Source of the DNA: Coleophoma eucalyptorum
Lineage: Eukaryota > Ascomycota > Leotiomycetes > Helotiales > Dermateaceae
Assembly: GCA_026120035.1 (NCBI GenBank)
Contig: JALRME010000003.1
Coordinates: forward strand, 124,001 to 188,000
DNA length: 64,000 nt
Direction: 5' to 3'
The position numbers were made by a program, and so were the translations under genes. Of the stretch, positions 11,330-22,074 are shown piece after piece; position 1 is the stretch's first letter; every line of letters begins with the position of its first letter. The notes beneath the pieces are model-generated. The model searched no databases and was not told the origin of the DNA. It saw only the letters and a program-made list of their open reading frames with translations.

Positions 11330-12991
11330 ATGGCCGACCAGGAGAAGTTTGAGCCCGTGGCCGTCACTGGCGCCGATGCATCTTCGACTCCAAGCGACGA
11401 TGGCCAAGCAACACGCAAGCCTGGCTTTCTCGGGACGATCCGCTACTATGAGGCCGTCCTTGACAAGAAACTGGGCCTTGAGACCGAGAGTGTAGCTAGA
11501 GTGATGCCAGAAGATCGCAAGCCCCCGAATCAGCTTGTCATGGCTTTCATGTGGGCGTCGGCGACCATGAACATCAGCTGCTTCACCTCGGGCTTTCTGG
11601 GCTGGGAATTCGGCCTTTCGTTGCAGCAGACTATCTTGGTCATCATCTTCGCTTCCTTGCTTGGGGGTGCTGTTACGGTAAGTTTTCTTTGCTTGCCTGG
11701 TCCATTTTGGCGGAGCAGGAGTGCGTTGCGGGACTCTATTGATTTTTATAGGGTTGGTGTGCAACGCTTGGTCCAGGTACGGGTCTCAGGCAGGTGGCTA
11801 TATCGCGATTCAGCTTTGGCTGGTGGCCATCCAAGATCATTGCTGTGCTGAATGTGATTGAGCAATTGGGCTGGTCATCTGTCGGCTCAATCACTGGTGG
11901 ATTGGCACTCTCAGCTGTCTCGGATGGGAAAGTATCCATCGCAGTCGGTGTCGTGATCGTAGCGGTTGTGGGATTTGCTTTTAGCTTCTTCGGCCTTAAG
12001 GGCGTGCTGCTCTATGAAGAATATGCTTGGATTCTCTTCTTCGTTGTCTTTATGGTCATGTATGGAGAGGTCGCGCCAAAAGCAGACTTGGCATCCCCTG
12101 CAACAGTCCACGGCATGACGCTGTCTGGCCAGGTCTTGAGTTTACTCAGTGTGGTTTATGGATCCAGCGCTTCTTGGAGCTCCATTGTCTCGGATTACTA
12201 CGTGCAGTATCCTGTCAATACCTCAAAGACCAAGGTGTTCTTGCTTACCACCTTCGGTATCGCTATTCCAACTTGCATTGGTATGCTTCTGGGAGCTTGC
12301 GTCGGCTCAACCATGGGTATAAATGAGGAATGGGCGACGACTTATGATGAGAATGGTGTTGGTGATCTAATCAAGTTGATTTTGTATCCCAAAGGATTCG
12401 CAAAGTTCCTACTTGTACTACTTGTACTTTCTGGAAGTGAGTAGTCCCCTTAAGCCTCATTCATTATATCTCATGCATAGACTAAACCAAAAACCAGTTG
12501 GAACAAATTGCATCGCAATATACTCCGCAGCCCTATCCATTCAGCTCTTCGCCAAACCTCTCCAAGTAATCCCTCGTATCTTCTGGACCGTCATAGTTTT
12601 TGCGTGCATCCTGCTCCTGGGTATCGCTGGACGTAACCACCTGCTGACTGTGCTGCAAAATTTCCTGTCCCTCCTTGGGTACTGGAACACGGCTTTCTTT
12701 GTGATCCTCTTTATTGAGCACTACTATTTCCGCAAAGGCTCGTTGGCAAACTATGATCTTGATGCCTGGGATACGCAAGCTAAGATGCCCATTGGCATTG
12801 CGGGGTTGTTCGCGTTTCTATTAGGCATTGTAGGCTGTATTTTGGGCATGGTTGAGACTTACTATGTTGGTGTTATTGCTAAGATGATTGGTGAGGATGG
12901 TGGGGATATCGGGAATCAGTTGGCCTTTGTATTCACGATCATTTCGTATGTACCTTTGAGGCACCTCGAACTGAAGTATGTAGGACGCTAA
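11330..12991 (+). CDS. Purine-cytosine permease, NCS1 family (Fcy-like)
   Basis: Three exons, 11330-11677, 11752-12436 and 12498-12991, give 508 residues, normal for Fcy-type nucleobase transporters. They import cytosine, adenine, guanine and hypoxanthine with protons across the plasma membrane. Family blocks in order: an N-terminal RYYEAVLDKKLGLE segment, PEDRKPPNQLVMAF before helix 1, GWCATLGPGTGLRQVAISRFSFGW at the second exon start, VLSGIGTNCIAIYSAALSIQ across the last junction, and the closing VPLRHLELKYVGR. About twelve hydrophobic helices are visible. The chosen ATG (MADQEKFEP) gives the usual short acidic cytosolic tail. The gene stands alone, facing the Gemin2-like gene tail to tail. 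No defect seen. Confidence 0.92.
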
Positions 12992-13590
12992 GGTGTTAGG
13001 AAGAGTTAAGAGATTGTAGCTTCATTGCCTAATTTTGTGGAGTAGATAGCAGAGTAATGGTAGAGCTTTGTATGTTTTGGCAATAAAATCGAATTTGTAT
13101 TCCATCACATATTGGTTGAAATGAAGCTCTATGTGAGACTGAGCATTTCATGTGTAAAACTCTGTAGTCCGGCCTCCAGAGCTCTCAGTTGCAGAGATCA
13201 AACGGGCGTGTATATACAGATCTTGTCGATACCAAGATCTCAAAACCGAGGAAAAATATAGTTCTGAATAGCCTCAACATCAGCTGTGACTAACCTAATA
13301 ATATGCATATATAGTAAACCTTCATATGCAAGAAATTTTGGCATATACGAAATCTTGGCATCTACAACACTCTATATAAGTAAATGGATCAAGCACCTGG
13401 AAGGGATTCGTCGCCAGTAAGCGAGCCAACACCGCCCCGAAATCAACAATGATGTCAGGGACAGACATAATACCCAGTCCTTTCATTATGGGTAGCATCT
13501 AAGGCACTTGCAGTGTGACCTAAGACGGCATAAAATTCTCAAAGAATAGATTATTGGCACCTCGATATTCCTTCTATAAGAGTAACAAAA
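12992..13590. other. Convergent 3' spacer
   Basis: About 600 bases between the ends of two converging genes. AT-rich with TATATA stretches (around 13303-13380); no gene seen. Confidence 0.5.
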
Positions 13591-15040
13591 TCAAACAACC
13601 ATCGAGCTTTCTTCCCACATCTCCCTAAACTCTAAAAGATCTCTCTGGCCATACAGCTCACCAGCAACTGTGATTATCATATCTAAAGTTGCTCGCGTAT
13701 TCAGACTGGGCGAGAGTTCAGTACGACTAGTAGCGACCTCCGGCTCTGGGATATCGTCTTGATGGTTGCGAAGTCCAGCCAATACTCGCGCTTTAGCTGC
13801 CACAAAATCTTCTGATAATTCTGCATTCGACGCTTGAATCTCTGCAGAAGTCCCAAGCTGATCTTCGGCTGGTGGCTGAACCAGATTTGAAAACCCAGGT
13901 TCTGCTTGGGTCGATGACCGGATTGTAGTTGGAGCTTCCTGCTGTGCCTGTGCTGATGATTGAGTAGAAGCTGGTTGTTCAAGCTCTGTCGCTTCTTTGG
14001 TCATTGACTGGTCGACACATTTTGTATCATCTTCGCGTAAAGGTGGTCCCTCTTCACTATCAATCTCATACTCGATAGGCCCTTCACCATCGAATTCTGC
14101 CTCTACTTCATCAATACCGTTGCCCCATTCCTGTGCCTCTTTGAAGCCCACTCCGACCAATACAGCTTTTTTGCCAAGCTCCCTAACTGTCGAGACTTCA
14201 ATATTAGATAGTTGACCTTGCTCGGGCACTCTGGCCAAAAGTCCCCAAAGCCATCGACTGACACATCCATCCACATCGCATCCTCTCTTAAGCATTGAAC
14301 CTTTCGTTAACATCCCTAACAGCCTGAATGTCGTGCCTTTGTCAATGCTCGCAAGCTGTACTGGTACTGGGTCCCTATTTTTCAACGTCCAGCTCCACTT
14401 CGCAAATGCATCTTTGTCCGAGGATGGGAGGTATACAGGATGGTCGCTGTCGAGGTTTTGTACAGCTTCAGGTGGTGGCGTTTGCGAAAGTTTTACTCGC
14501 AGAGCTTCAAACCGGGTGAGGATTGAATCAAAGTATACAAGTTGGGGATCACGACCAGTCTCTGTGTATTCGTCTGATGCTTCAGGATCCAAAACTGGTG
14601 CCGCCACATATGCTCCGCCTTCGTACCATCCTCTATGGTCGCCAACGCCATCATCGTAGATTGAATGGTCCGGTTCATCACTGGTCGCAGTGGGCTTCGG
14701 CGCGACTAGCAGATTTGGTACACCAGCTGCTTCCTGTCTAATTTCCGGTTAAGTCAGCATTGCTCTACAGAATAGTTTCAGCACAAATCTTCTACTAGGG
14801 GCTTGTGAATGGGAATCGAACTAACCTGACAGCTCTGAGGTAGCTTAAAGCATCCATATCATCATCGTAGTTGATGTCTTCCTCCTCCCCATGATATGCA
14901 ACATTGTCGAGACCTGGAATTGCGCTTCGTTGGCCATAGGTTGGATCAACGCGAGGTTCTTCAGTAGGGCGCCAGTTCTTCTGGTTGAATAGCTCGGTGC
15001 CAGACTCATGATCGAACTTGCGTTTTTTAAGATTGGTCAT
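13591..15040 (-). CDS. GEMIN2: Gemin2/SIP1-like snRNP assembly factor
   Basis: Two exons on the minus strand, 14826-15040 and 13591-14737, joined across an 88-nt intron (GTTAGT donor), give 453 residues. Gemin2 holds the Sm ring with SMN while spliceosomal U snRNPs are assembled in the cytoplasm. Visible family features are the N-terminal YGQRSAIPGL block, DMDALSYLRAVR directly before the intron, VPNLLVAPKP at the start of exon 2, and the C-terminal helical core with KWSWTL, a Cys-rich CDVDGCVSRWLWGLLARVPEQ and VRELGKKAVLVGVG. An acidic, Gln-rich insertion (about residues 250-370) with no predicted fold precedes the last helix (AGELYGQRDLLEFREMW). It shares a roughly 400-bp divergent upstream region with the F-box gene. 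Confidence 0.8.
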
Positions 15041-15441
15041 CTTCGAAGCTTAATAGCAACGTACCGAAAGCCTTGGTGGTTGAGAAGAACAAAGCAGGAA
15101 GCAGTCCTAAACAAAATATGTCTATGATGATCTGATCTGCAGCCTGGTGTTTAGCTCCGAAGCTCAGGGATCAATTTAGTGGATGGTCGCCTGTATTGTC
15201 AGGCTTCCACGCGCAAGCTAGCCAGCGATAAGATAATCTTTCTCGAAGCCTCCCCACCTTCACCAAGAATTGCCTCCTCGTCATCGCCGCCGTTTGCTAT
15301 TTTGGATCTGGCAACTAGGACAACAACGTACCACAAGCTTAGAAGCAATTGCGGACTGTGTGGCATCATGGCATTATCTAAGCCTTGAACGCCCGAATTC
15401 TTGCTTGGATTCTTGTCACAGATCTCCTCGAGCTGCTCATA
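15041..15441. promoter_or_regulatory. Divergent upstream region of the Gemin2-like and F-box genes
   Basis: A 401-bp spacer between two start codons pointing away from each other, so it should hold both promoters. I see no clear TATA box or shared operator. Confidence 0.5.
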
Positions 15442-16689
15442 ATGGCTTTAGACGCGCAAAGCAATTGGGATGTAGAAATGTCCATGCCACTACGCATCCC
15501 CTCTAGCCACACCCCGAGGCAGAAGAAAGTGGACAAGAGCCAAAGTACTGTTATTCTTCTATCAAAGCCAGACGCCAATGAAGTTCTCCTACCAGCTGAG
15601 ATCCTCGCGCAGATCATTTCCTACATCCCAATTCGACCAACCTCACAGTCGATGCTCTGGTCCTGCACCCTTGTCTCACGAGCATGGTATTCCGCTACAA
15701 TCGCAAGACTTTACCAACGACCATACCTCTCTGGCCATAACTTCGAACAGTTCGTACGAACTGTGTGCCCCTCGAAGAATGCACATATCCGACAATCCGC
15801 TCTTGCAGTTCTAGTGCATCGACTCGATATGGGGGAATTGGTACATAATGCGAGCAAAAGCCTTACGGCCAGAATATTGGGGAGGCTGAAGGGAAATCTA
15901 GAGGAATTCGTTGCTCCTCAGTCGAGTTTTGCTATAAACAGTTTCGCGGCATTGAGCAAATGCTCACGGCTGAGGCACTTAGACCTATCTCTCATTGCAT
16001 CCAGCATATCGAACAAGATGCTTTTCCAAACCATTGCGCACCTACAGTACCTAGACACGTTATTCTTTCCCAGAAGCGCAAGCCACGATCCAGACAGATC
16101 AATGACTCCATATATATGGCCACCGCAACTACGAGTCCTACATTTAGCAGGAGGTATAGACGATTTCTTCTTACGAACGCATCTTATCAACGTTCCAAAA
16201 TCGTTACAGAGACTTAGTATCCAGCATTGTCCTCAGGTTCACGCATCAACTCTACTATACACACTCGAAATCCTAGGTGCGCAGCTACAACATCTCACAA
16301 TTCGGCACCCGATGTCCAAACTCCCACTGGGATCCTTAGACTACATCTTCACCCTGTGCCCATCTTTAGTCGCTGTTCGAATCTCAGCCGATTACATATC
16401 CGACGGAATGTTTGAAGCCATTCCAGAAAATCACCCGTTGCGAATCCTTGATTTAGATTGCTCGCCTCTAGCAGGCCAAGATGTGGAAGTCAGCGCAAAT
16501 GCCATCTATGAAGCTGTAGAAGAAGGACGACTGCCAGACCTGAGAAGCGTAAGATATAGTAATCGTCTTGCATGGACGGCGACAGAGAGGACTAGGTCGT
16601 GGGTTAGGGATCTAGAGGAGATTCTAGAGGAAGCGGAAGATGAGAGACCGCTAGGGATCGTAACAGGTGTTTTCCCCACTAATGACTAG
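15442..16689 (+). CDS. F-box protein with leucine-rich-repeat-like C-terminus
   Basis: A single exon of 415 codons. The frame is open upstream to 15385, but only from a TTG; the ATG at 15442 gives MALDAQSN and is taken as the start. An F-box lies at about residues 49-95 (LLPAEILAQIISYIP ... SCTLVSRAWYSATIARLYQRPYL), the part that docks on Skp1 in SCF ubiquitin ligases. The rest shows irregular Leu-rich repeats (LRHLDLSLI, LRVLHLAGG, LQRLSIQHCP, LQHLTIRHP, LRILDLDCSP), which usually bind the substrate. The substrate is unknown. The acidic tail (EEILEEAEDERP) follows an aromatic segment. Confidence 0.8.
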   Translation: MALDAQSNWDVEMSMPLRIPSSHTPRQKKVDKSQSTVILLSKPDANEVLLPAEILAQIISYIPIRPTSQSMLWSCTLVSRAWYSATIARLYQRPYLSGHNFEQFVRTVCPSKNAHIRQSALAVLVHRLDMGELVHNASKSLTARILGRLKGNLEEFVAPQSSFAINSFAALSKCSRLRHLDLSLIASSISNKMLFQTIAHLQYLDTLFFPRSASHDPDRSMTPYIWPPQLRVLHLAGGIDDFFLRTHLINVPKSLQRLSIQHCPQVHASTLLYTLEILGAQLQHLTIRHPMSKLPLGSLDYIFTLCPSLVAVRISADYISDGMFEAIPENHPLRILDLDCSPLAGQDVEVSANAIYEAVEEGRLPDLRSVRYSNRLAWTATERTRSWVRDLEEILEEAEDERPLGIVTGVFPTND

Positions 16690-17197
16690 ACTAATCATGT
16701 CTTGAGAGGACTCTGGTTCAGTTCAAGCTGGGGATCTTCGTCAGTAATATATAGTGGACATACCAATTGGCAGCCTCTATTCAAGGCCCCTTCCATTTGG
16801 ATTAGTTCTATAACAGGTCAATTTTGGTTTCAAATGTTCGAGTGAATATAAGACTGAAGCTTCAACTTAAGTCGATCAGGGTTTGCTTATAGGAGAGCAG
16901 TTGTATGTACAGATACATTATAACTCAATTTCCACGCCTACAAAGACAGGAAGACAGCAAGACCATTCTAGTCAAGCTTAGTACCAACCAAATCTCAAGT
17001 GAAGCTATACTTTGAATTTTGGGCTCGATATTATACAGAAGCTCTGACCTTTTGAACCAGCAACACTTCAAGTCCACAAAACCTCTTTCGGGGCAACAAT
17101 TGAGTTGGAGCAAAGCAAATTCTTACAAGTAATTTCACCTTCCTGATGTTAAGCGCCACCATCCCGAGTCTTACTTCATTCTGCATCCTTTTTCCAC
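16690..17197. other. Convergent 3' spacer
   Basis: About 500 bases between the ends of the F-box and zinc-knuckle genes. No gene or RNA recognised. Confidence 0.5.
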
Positions 17198-18336
17198 TCA
17201 GTATCTCAACAGCTGATTCTTGGCGGCCTTTAACATGTGGATGCTCTCCTCGTAGATGTTGTCCATGCCAGGGGTGTGCAGCGCAAAATCGGTGTCAGCT
17301 ATCCTCTCTGTCTCAACCTCGGTGATTCTTTGATTGAATGTTTCTAGGATTCTATGGGTTCAGAAGTCAGCCATGTTCCATGGTGAGATCAGCTGCTTTC
17401 AACATACTCAGCTTGTGTTGCACCTCTTCCCACTCCTAGCACAAAGTGAGGGTCGTCAACCAAGAGCTCCTTTGGCTGAGAGGAAGGCTGTGCAAGATTT
17501 GTTATATACTCTAGTGTGGCTCTACTAAAGCTTGATGTTGCCAGTTTATGCTTCGGATTGGCTGTGAGCTGGGAGAAGCCTTGTGAATGTACACTCAGCG
17601 TGTCAGGTTGAGCCGTCGAGACTGTTGGTAGCGTCATGTCTTGGCTTAGCTGAGTACTGGAGACCTTTGACGCAACAATAGTCACTGCATTGCTTCCGGA
17701 TGCAAGTCTAGGGGATGTTAGCCTAGTTTCTAGAGGGCGCATGTCGGTAAGTGGTGAGCGAGAATCTGGTCTGCCTCTATGCGTTCTTGTAGATCCCGAG
17801 CGAGAACGAGTATAGCGGTAATGATCACGACTAGTGGATCGTGCGGTTTGCTCACGAACAGAATAACGAGCACTGTGTTCAATATAATGTCTCTGAGGAG
17901 AACGGTCTCTATACTGGCTGTAATTTTGATACCTTGGTGGTGGCGACCTTGATCTCTTTTCCCTGGCTTGAGGTGAAAGTGAGCGCTCGTCTCTGGTTCG
18001 TACAACTGCTCTGGTTGGGTTGCTGGTAAGGTTTGTCTCACCACCTCGATAAATGCACCTACCGTCAATGATGATCGCAGAGGCAGGTGATCTCTTCAAG
18101 GCCATGAGCACCTGTCGCCTGAGCTGGGGATCTTCGTCCAGACCAAACATTTCGCACCACGCACTAGTACCGGGTAACGGTCCATTTCCATCAACAAGAG
18201 TTGCCCGACGCTGAGTTGGACAGAAACGTTCGAGATGCCCATAAACACCACATCGCCAGCACTGCTTTGGTGGATCGTGACATGGGCGGTAGTGAAATCG
18301 TAGGCAATTGACGCATGGGGCTGGTATGTATCTCAT
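17198..18336 (-). CDS. CCHC zinc-knuckle protein with an Arg/Ser-rich domain
   Basis: Two exons on the minus strand: 17408-18336 and 17198-17351 (intron 56 nt, GTATGT donor), 360 residues. Near the N-terminus a Cys/His-rich unit (CVNCLRFHYRPC) is followed by a canonical zinc knuckle CWRCGVYGHLERFC (C-x2-C-x4-H-x4-C), which typically binds single-stranded RNA. Residues about 115-210 are rich in Arg and Ser with SPPPR and RSRSGS runs, as in splicing-related proteins. The last exon encodes a helical, charged tail (EILETFNQRITEVETERI). The start is uncertain: the ATG directly follows an acceptor-like CAG, and upstream minus-strand sequence (18390-18470) looks coding in two frames, so one or more 5' exons may exist. 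An RNA-processing role is inferred. Confidence 0.65.
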
Positions 18337-19209
18337 CTGATCAGATATGGTTAGCCTTTCATAAGTGATTTATCTTGTATCAACAATTAACCTTGAACGT
18401 CCAGCATCAGCTGTTTTCTGAGATACCTCTCCAAGATCCTCTGATGCTGACGGATTTTGAGCTCGAGCCTAAGAATTAGATTGTGGAAGTTATGCGCTGA
18501 CGATTGATTGGAAAGAGGATGACAGCCGCGTATGGGAATATAATCTCTACAATATCAGGATCCTGGTTAATGAGAGAATAACTTTGATTTATCAGAAGCT
18601 GGTCGTCGCTTTAAAGTACACAACAATATCTTCAAGCGCTGTTGGGCTGAACAGAGCTGTCGGTGTTATGAAAGAAAAGAAGCAGAAGATTCGCAGTACA
18701 GCACACAGAAGTTGATGCTACCAAGTTTAGCAAGTCAACATTGCGCATATCTCCAACAAGAAGGTACGTAGGCTTAATTTACACCTCATGCAACTAGGCT
18801 CTCATTCAACCATCATTATTAGCTTCAGCCTTCTATACCGGAGTCACATATACATTAGGATGCTACTAGCAAGAAATATTACTCAGCTTCAAAAACTTCA
18901 ATAAGAGCCCAAAGAGTGATAGTGCCTTTCCTCTGTCACTATAGGAGAGAATGGTCTAGTGTGCTCCATATAAATTCAACAGTTTGCATTCTCATCCTTT
19001 ATCAATCTTATCATAGAAAAACATACTTCCTCGCCCAATCGCTGACTTTATTCATTCAACACTGACTTTCATTCTTGCTGCCATTAGGCATAAGAATTAT
19101 CTTTGCGCCAATGTATACAATGCATATTCTACCAACCAATTCGTTTCAATAACTCATCATATGCTTTACGAAACCCTGAAATACTCTATCTTTTAGTATC
19201 ATTTTGATC
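18337..19209. other. Divergent spacer, possibly with 5' exons of the zinc-knuckle gene
   Basis: Minus-strand sequence near 18390-18470 is open in two frames and bounded by a TTCTTAG acceptor-like site, so coding or 5' UTR exons of the neighbouring gene may lie here. The remainder is AT-rich with no other gene seen. Confidence 0.4.
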
Positions 19210-20648
19210 ATGTCTTCAAAAACTAAGACTTCGATTTGCTTACATGCGGCAAACCTGTGCTGCGGATTCGCATGTTCTTATGGCTTCAACTTCCAAAAAT
19301 GGCCAAAACTCGAACCAACCTCGGTCCCTAAGATCTTCGACCACAGTTTTAAGCAAAAGCTAACAAATAGTAAGATGGGCTCTTGTACTTATGGCATTTT
19401 CCAGGAACTTTTAGTCCATACGTTGACCTTTGTGGGGATGAGAATGATGATTATTTAGGCCTGCTGCACAAGGGACAATCCGGGGATTTTATCCATACAC
19501 AAAGCTCTAGTTTCCAAAGCTCGAGACAAGAGTTTGAATCAAACCTATTTTTGCGAATGGATGAGAGTCGATGCGCTGAAGAATCCAGAAATGAAGAGCT
19601 TTCCTGTAAAGTTTCAGAACCTCTAATGGACGCCCTCTAACAGGTACCAGACCTGCTGACAGACGAAGAGGCCGACCATGACGACTCTGGCAAGACTTCT
19701 TATGATAAGCCTACTAAGCCTCCCTCTGAGTCACAGAGGACTGCCAAGAGAGATGAGTTTCTTCAACAAAATCAGAAGGGCGTAGAAGATTATGAAGGCC
19801 TGTCTATTGACATTCATAACGTGAAGAATGGTATAGGAAATATCATACCCAGGTCGGCAGAGCTTAACAAAACTCCAAGTTCACAGGAACAATCAACTGA
19901 TAGCAGCAAACTGCTGCGCGAGATTAACAAAAGCTATGAAGAGAACCCTATATTGGAAGAATCACTGCCACAGAGCAGGTATACTCCACGTAACAAACTC
20001 AGTTGTGTAGAGCGCAAGCGATTGATTGTCTCTTCTAAGCGACCAGCCAAAATAACACTTGCGATGCAACAATGGATCAGCGGCACTAACGACCTTCTCG
20101 ATCCTTTCAGGTCCGATAAAGACTGCTGGCTTCATTCGAATCCACCAGCAGCACATAAGTCCAGCTCTGGCTCTGACTCTTTGCGGCCTTGTGGAAAGAT
20201 TCAAAAGTGCTTCATATGGCATTCTTCATCCTACAACGGGATGGCAAAGCATTCACTAGTCCTCAACTATGGCATCGTGCACAAACTCGTCTTTCATACT
20301 ATGACGCTTGCGCAAAAAGATGGGTTCATACATCGAAAATGGCATCTGAGTCATTTGTGTGGGAATTGGACGTGTCTGAATCCCAAGCATACGACCGTGG
20401 AGTCAGGCGCGGCCAATATCAGTCGTAATCTTTGCTTCTCGCACCGCTCAGGATGTATCCATGATCCGGTTTGTATGAAGGAACAGAAGATTGCGTTGGG
20501 TGCAGATGGAAAACTTTTTGATCATTCAAATATGAAGGGCCTAGAGGGTACTGCTGTGGGAATAGGAGCGGAAGAAGGCCGATGGGACGGCTGGTTTTCC
20601 CAGACCTTTGCAGATGACAAGGACTATAGTGATATGGCTCACGGGTAA
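19210..20648 (+). CDS. His-Cys box (I-PpoI-type, His-Me finger) nuclease-like protein
   Basis: Proposed exons 19210-19369, 19405-19605 and 19651-20648 give 452 residues. The C-terminal part carries a complete His-Cys box: SHLCGNWTCLNPKH, then NISRNLC and GCIHDPVC. With H355 as the putative catalytic histidine, Zn ligands fall at C357, C362 and H367 (plus an upstream Cys, probably C307), C382, C389, H391 and C395, and the metal-binding Asn at N376. These spacings from the His (+2, +7, +12, +21, +27, +34, +36, +40) match those known for I-PpoI. Residues 1 to about 270 are low-complexity and match nothing I know. In the same frame a TAA lies at 19638, but a 45-nt intron (GTAAAG donor, CTCTAAC branch, CCAG acceptor) removes it. 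The first intron would be only 35 nt, so the 5' end is less certain. The gene is not in rDNA; a domesticated nuclease or DNA-binding role is possible. Confidence 0.75.
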
Positions 20649-22074
20649 TGATGGTCTAGCTAGCTGATGATAAAAACAAGCATGCAATCTGGGGACCTGT
20701 AGCTCATCCGAGAAGGAAAGCTAAACTCAAGAGCATAGCCACATAGATTTTCGTTCGCTCCTCAACTCTTGAAACCATCTTCTCACGATCCTTTCTGTTC
20801 TAGGAAGTCTCAGAGGTATCATATATTTACTTCCTTTTTCGCACCTCACACACAACTTTTTACAACGTATGCAAGACGGTCGCTTCTAAGACACAGCATA
20901 ACATAAGTCTGAAGCTAGAGAAATTCAGGAATTCCCGAAATTGGTTTAGCATTTCCATTGTCGGTTAAAGGTGCTTGTCACATGCAGAAATGTTGTAAGC
21001 TGTACGCCCTGTGACATTCTCAGTTATGGATTTTGAACTGGTTCCTAATGTGCAAGATGCTAGGAAGGATGATGCAATCTGCAACATGAATGGAAGGACC
21101 GCGAGAACAATTGGGAAGTCTACTGTATCGGTTACCGAACCCCCATTGTACCATCGATTCACCGCCACTAATCTCGGTTGAATCGGGGGATACCTCCAAA
21201 GTCGAATTGCCTGAAATGGTATATCCGTGTGCACCACTGCTGGGCAGAGGCTCAATCAACTGTGAATGAATACATGAATGTCGGTAGGGTCCATAAGGCA
21301 CAATACCCTGAGCATTCCTACATTGCAGCAGCGGTATCCAATTCCGAATGTTGGTGAGGTCCCAAGCCGGCCGAACTTCCTCTTCGGACACCAATGGCTA
21401 TTGCTCGGAAGTAATACGCACACCGAATGATTGATTGGGCAGATAAGAGTATTTCCCCATGTTCTAACCTTCCCGTTCAGGAGCACTGGACATCTCCATG
21501 GCATGTCATTGAGATAAAGTGTTACATATATTTAGTTCGCAGAAGACGGGGTTTCATTCGTCGCATTGTGCCATTGCCATGTGCGGATATACGGATGTGG
21601 AGGTAGATATGCACCTCGCATCCCGGGAAGCAAACAAGAGGTGTCCCGTGCACGAGATATCGACCGTTTTATGCAGATCTCCATGTGCCGCCACCTGCTG
21701 CCCCGTCCTGTACCTTACTCGCTGTTACGAAGTTATGCAGTCCTACTGCTGCCTTGTTAGGCTGCGAATAATGTCGAGACGCTACTTGCATCTTTACTCA
21801 TTATGTCTGCCTCGTGGGCTAGGCTGCGAAGTCCGCGACACTACTCTCCTGCTTATCTTCCCCTAACCCATCAATCGCTGTTTTGGCATAAATCATCGTG
21901 ACTCGCTCAACGACCTTCGCTTTCCTCACTCTCCTGTCCTGTTCTCTTCTCTCCCCTGCCTCCTCTTAACCTCCAGTCTAGTATCATGAGGTGAAAGGGC
22001 TTGACCTTTCTCTTTCACGTTCCCCGCCAACTCCTCTACTCTACCTTCACATCTCTCTTTTCCTGGTGAAAAGG
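20649..22074. other. Gene-poor spacer upstream of the ABC transporter
   Basis: 1.4 kb. Overlapping minus-strand frames at 20965-21394 include one hydrophobic stretch but switch frame without splice sites, so I do not call a gene. The last 200 bases are CT-rich, like a fungal promoter. Confidence 0.4.

Noticed and set aside
14800..14830. tRNA-like GGGAATCGAACTAACC string
   Set aside because: It resembles a reversed T-arm, but there is no cloverleaf around it and it lies at the exon-intron border of the Gemin2-like gene.
19638..19640. In-frame TAA in the His-Cys box gene taken as a nonsense mutation like those in the catalase pseudogene
   Set aside because: A 45-nt intron with a good donor, a CTAAC branch and an acceptor in matching phase removes it, so the gene is probably intact.
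20965..21394. Overlapping minus-strand frames with one hydrophobic stretch
   Set aside because: The coding-like text switches frame without splice sites, no family is recognisable, and no start context is seen. Could be an old pseudogene but not supportable.
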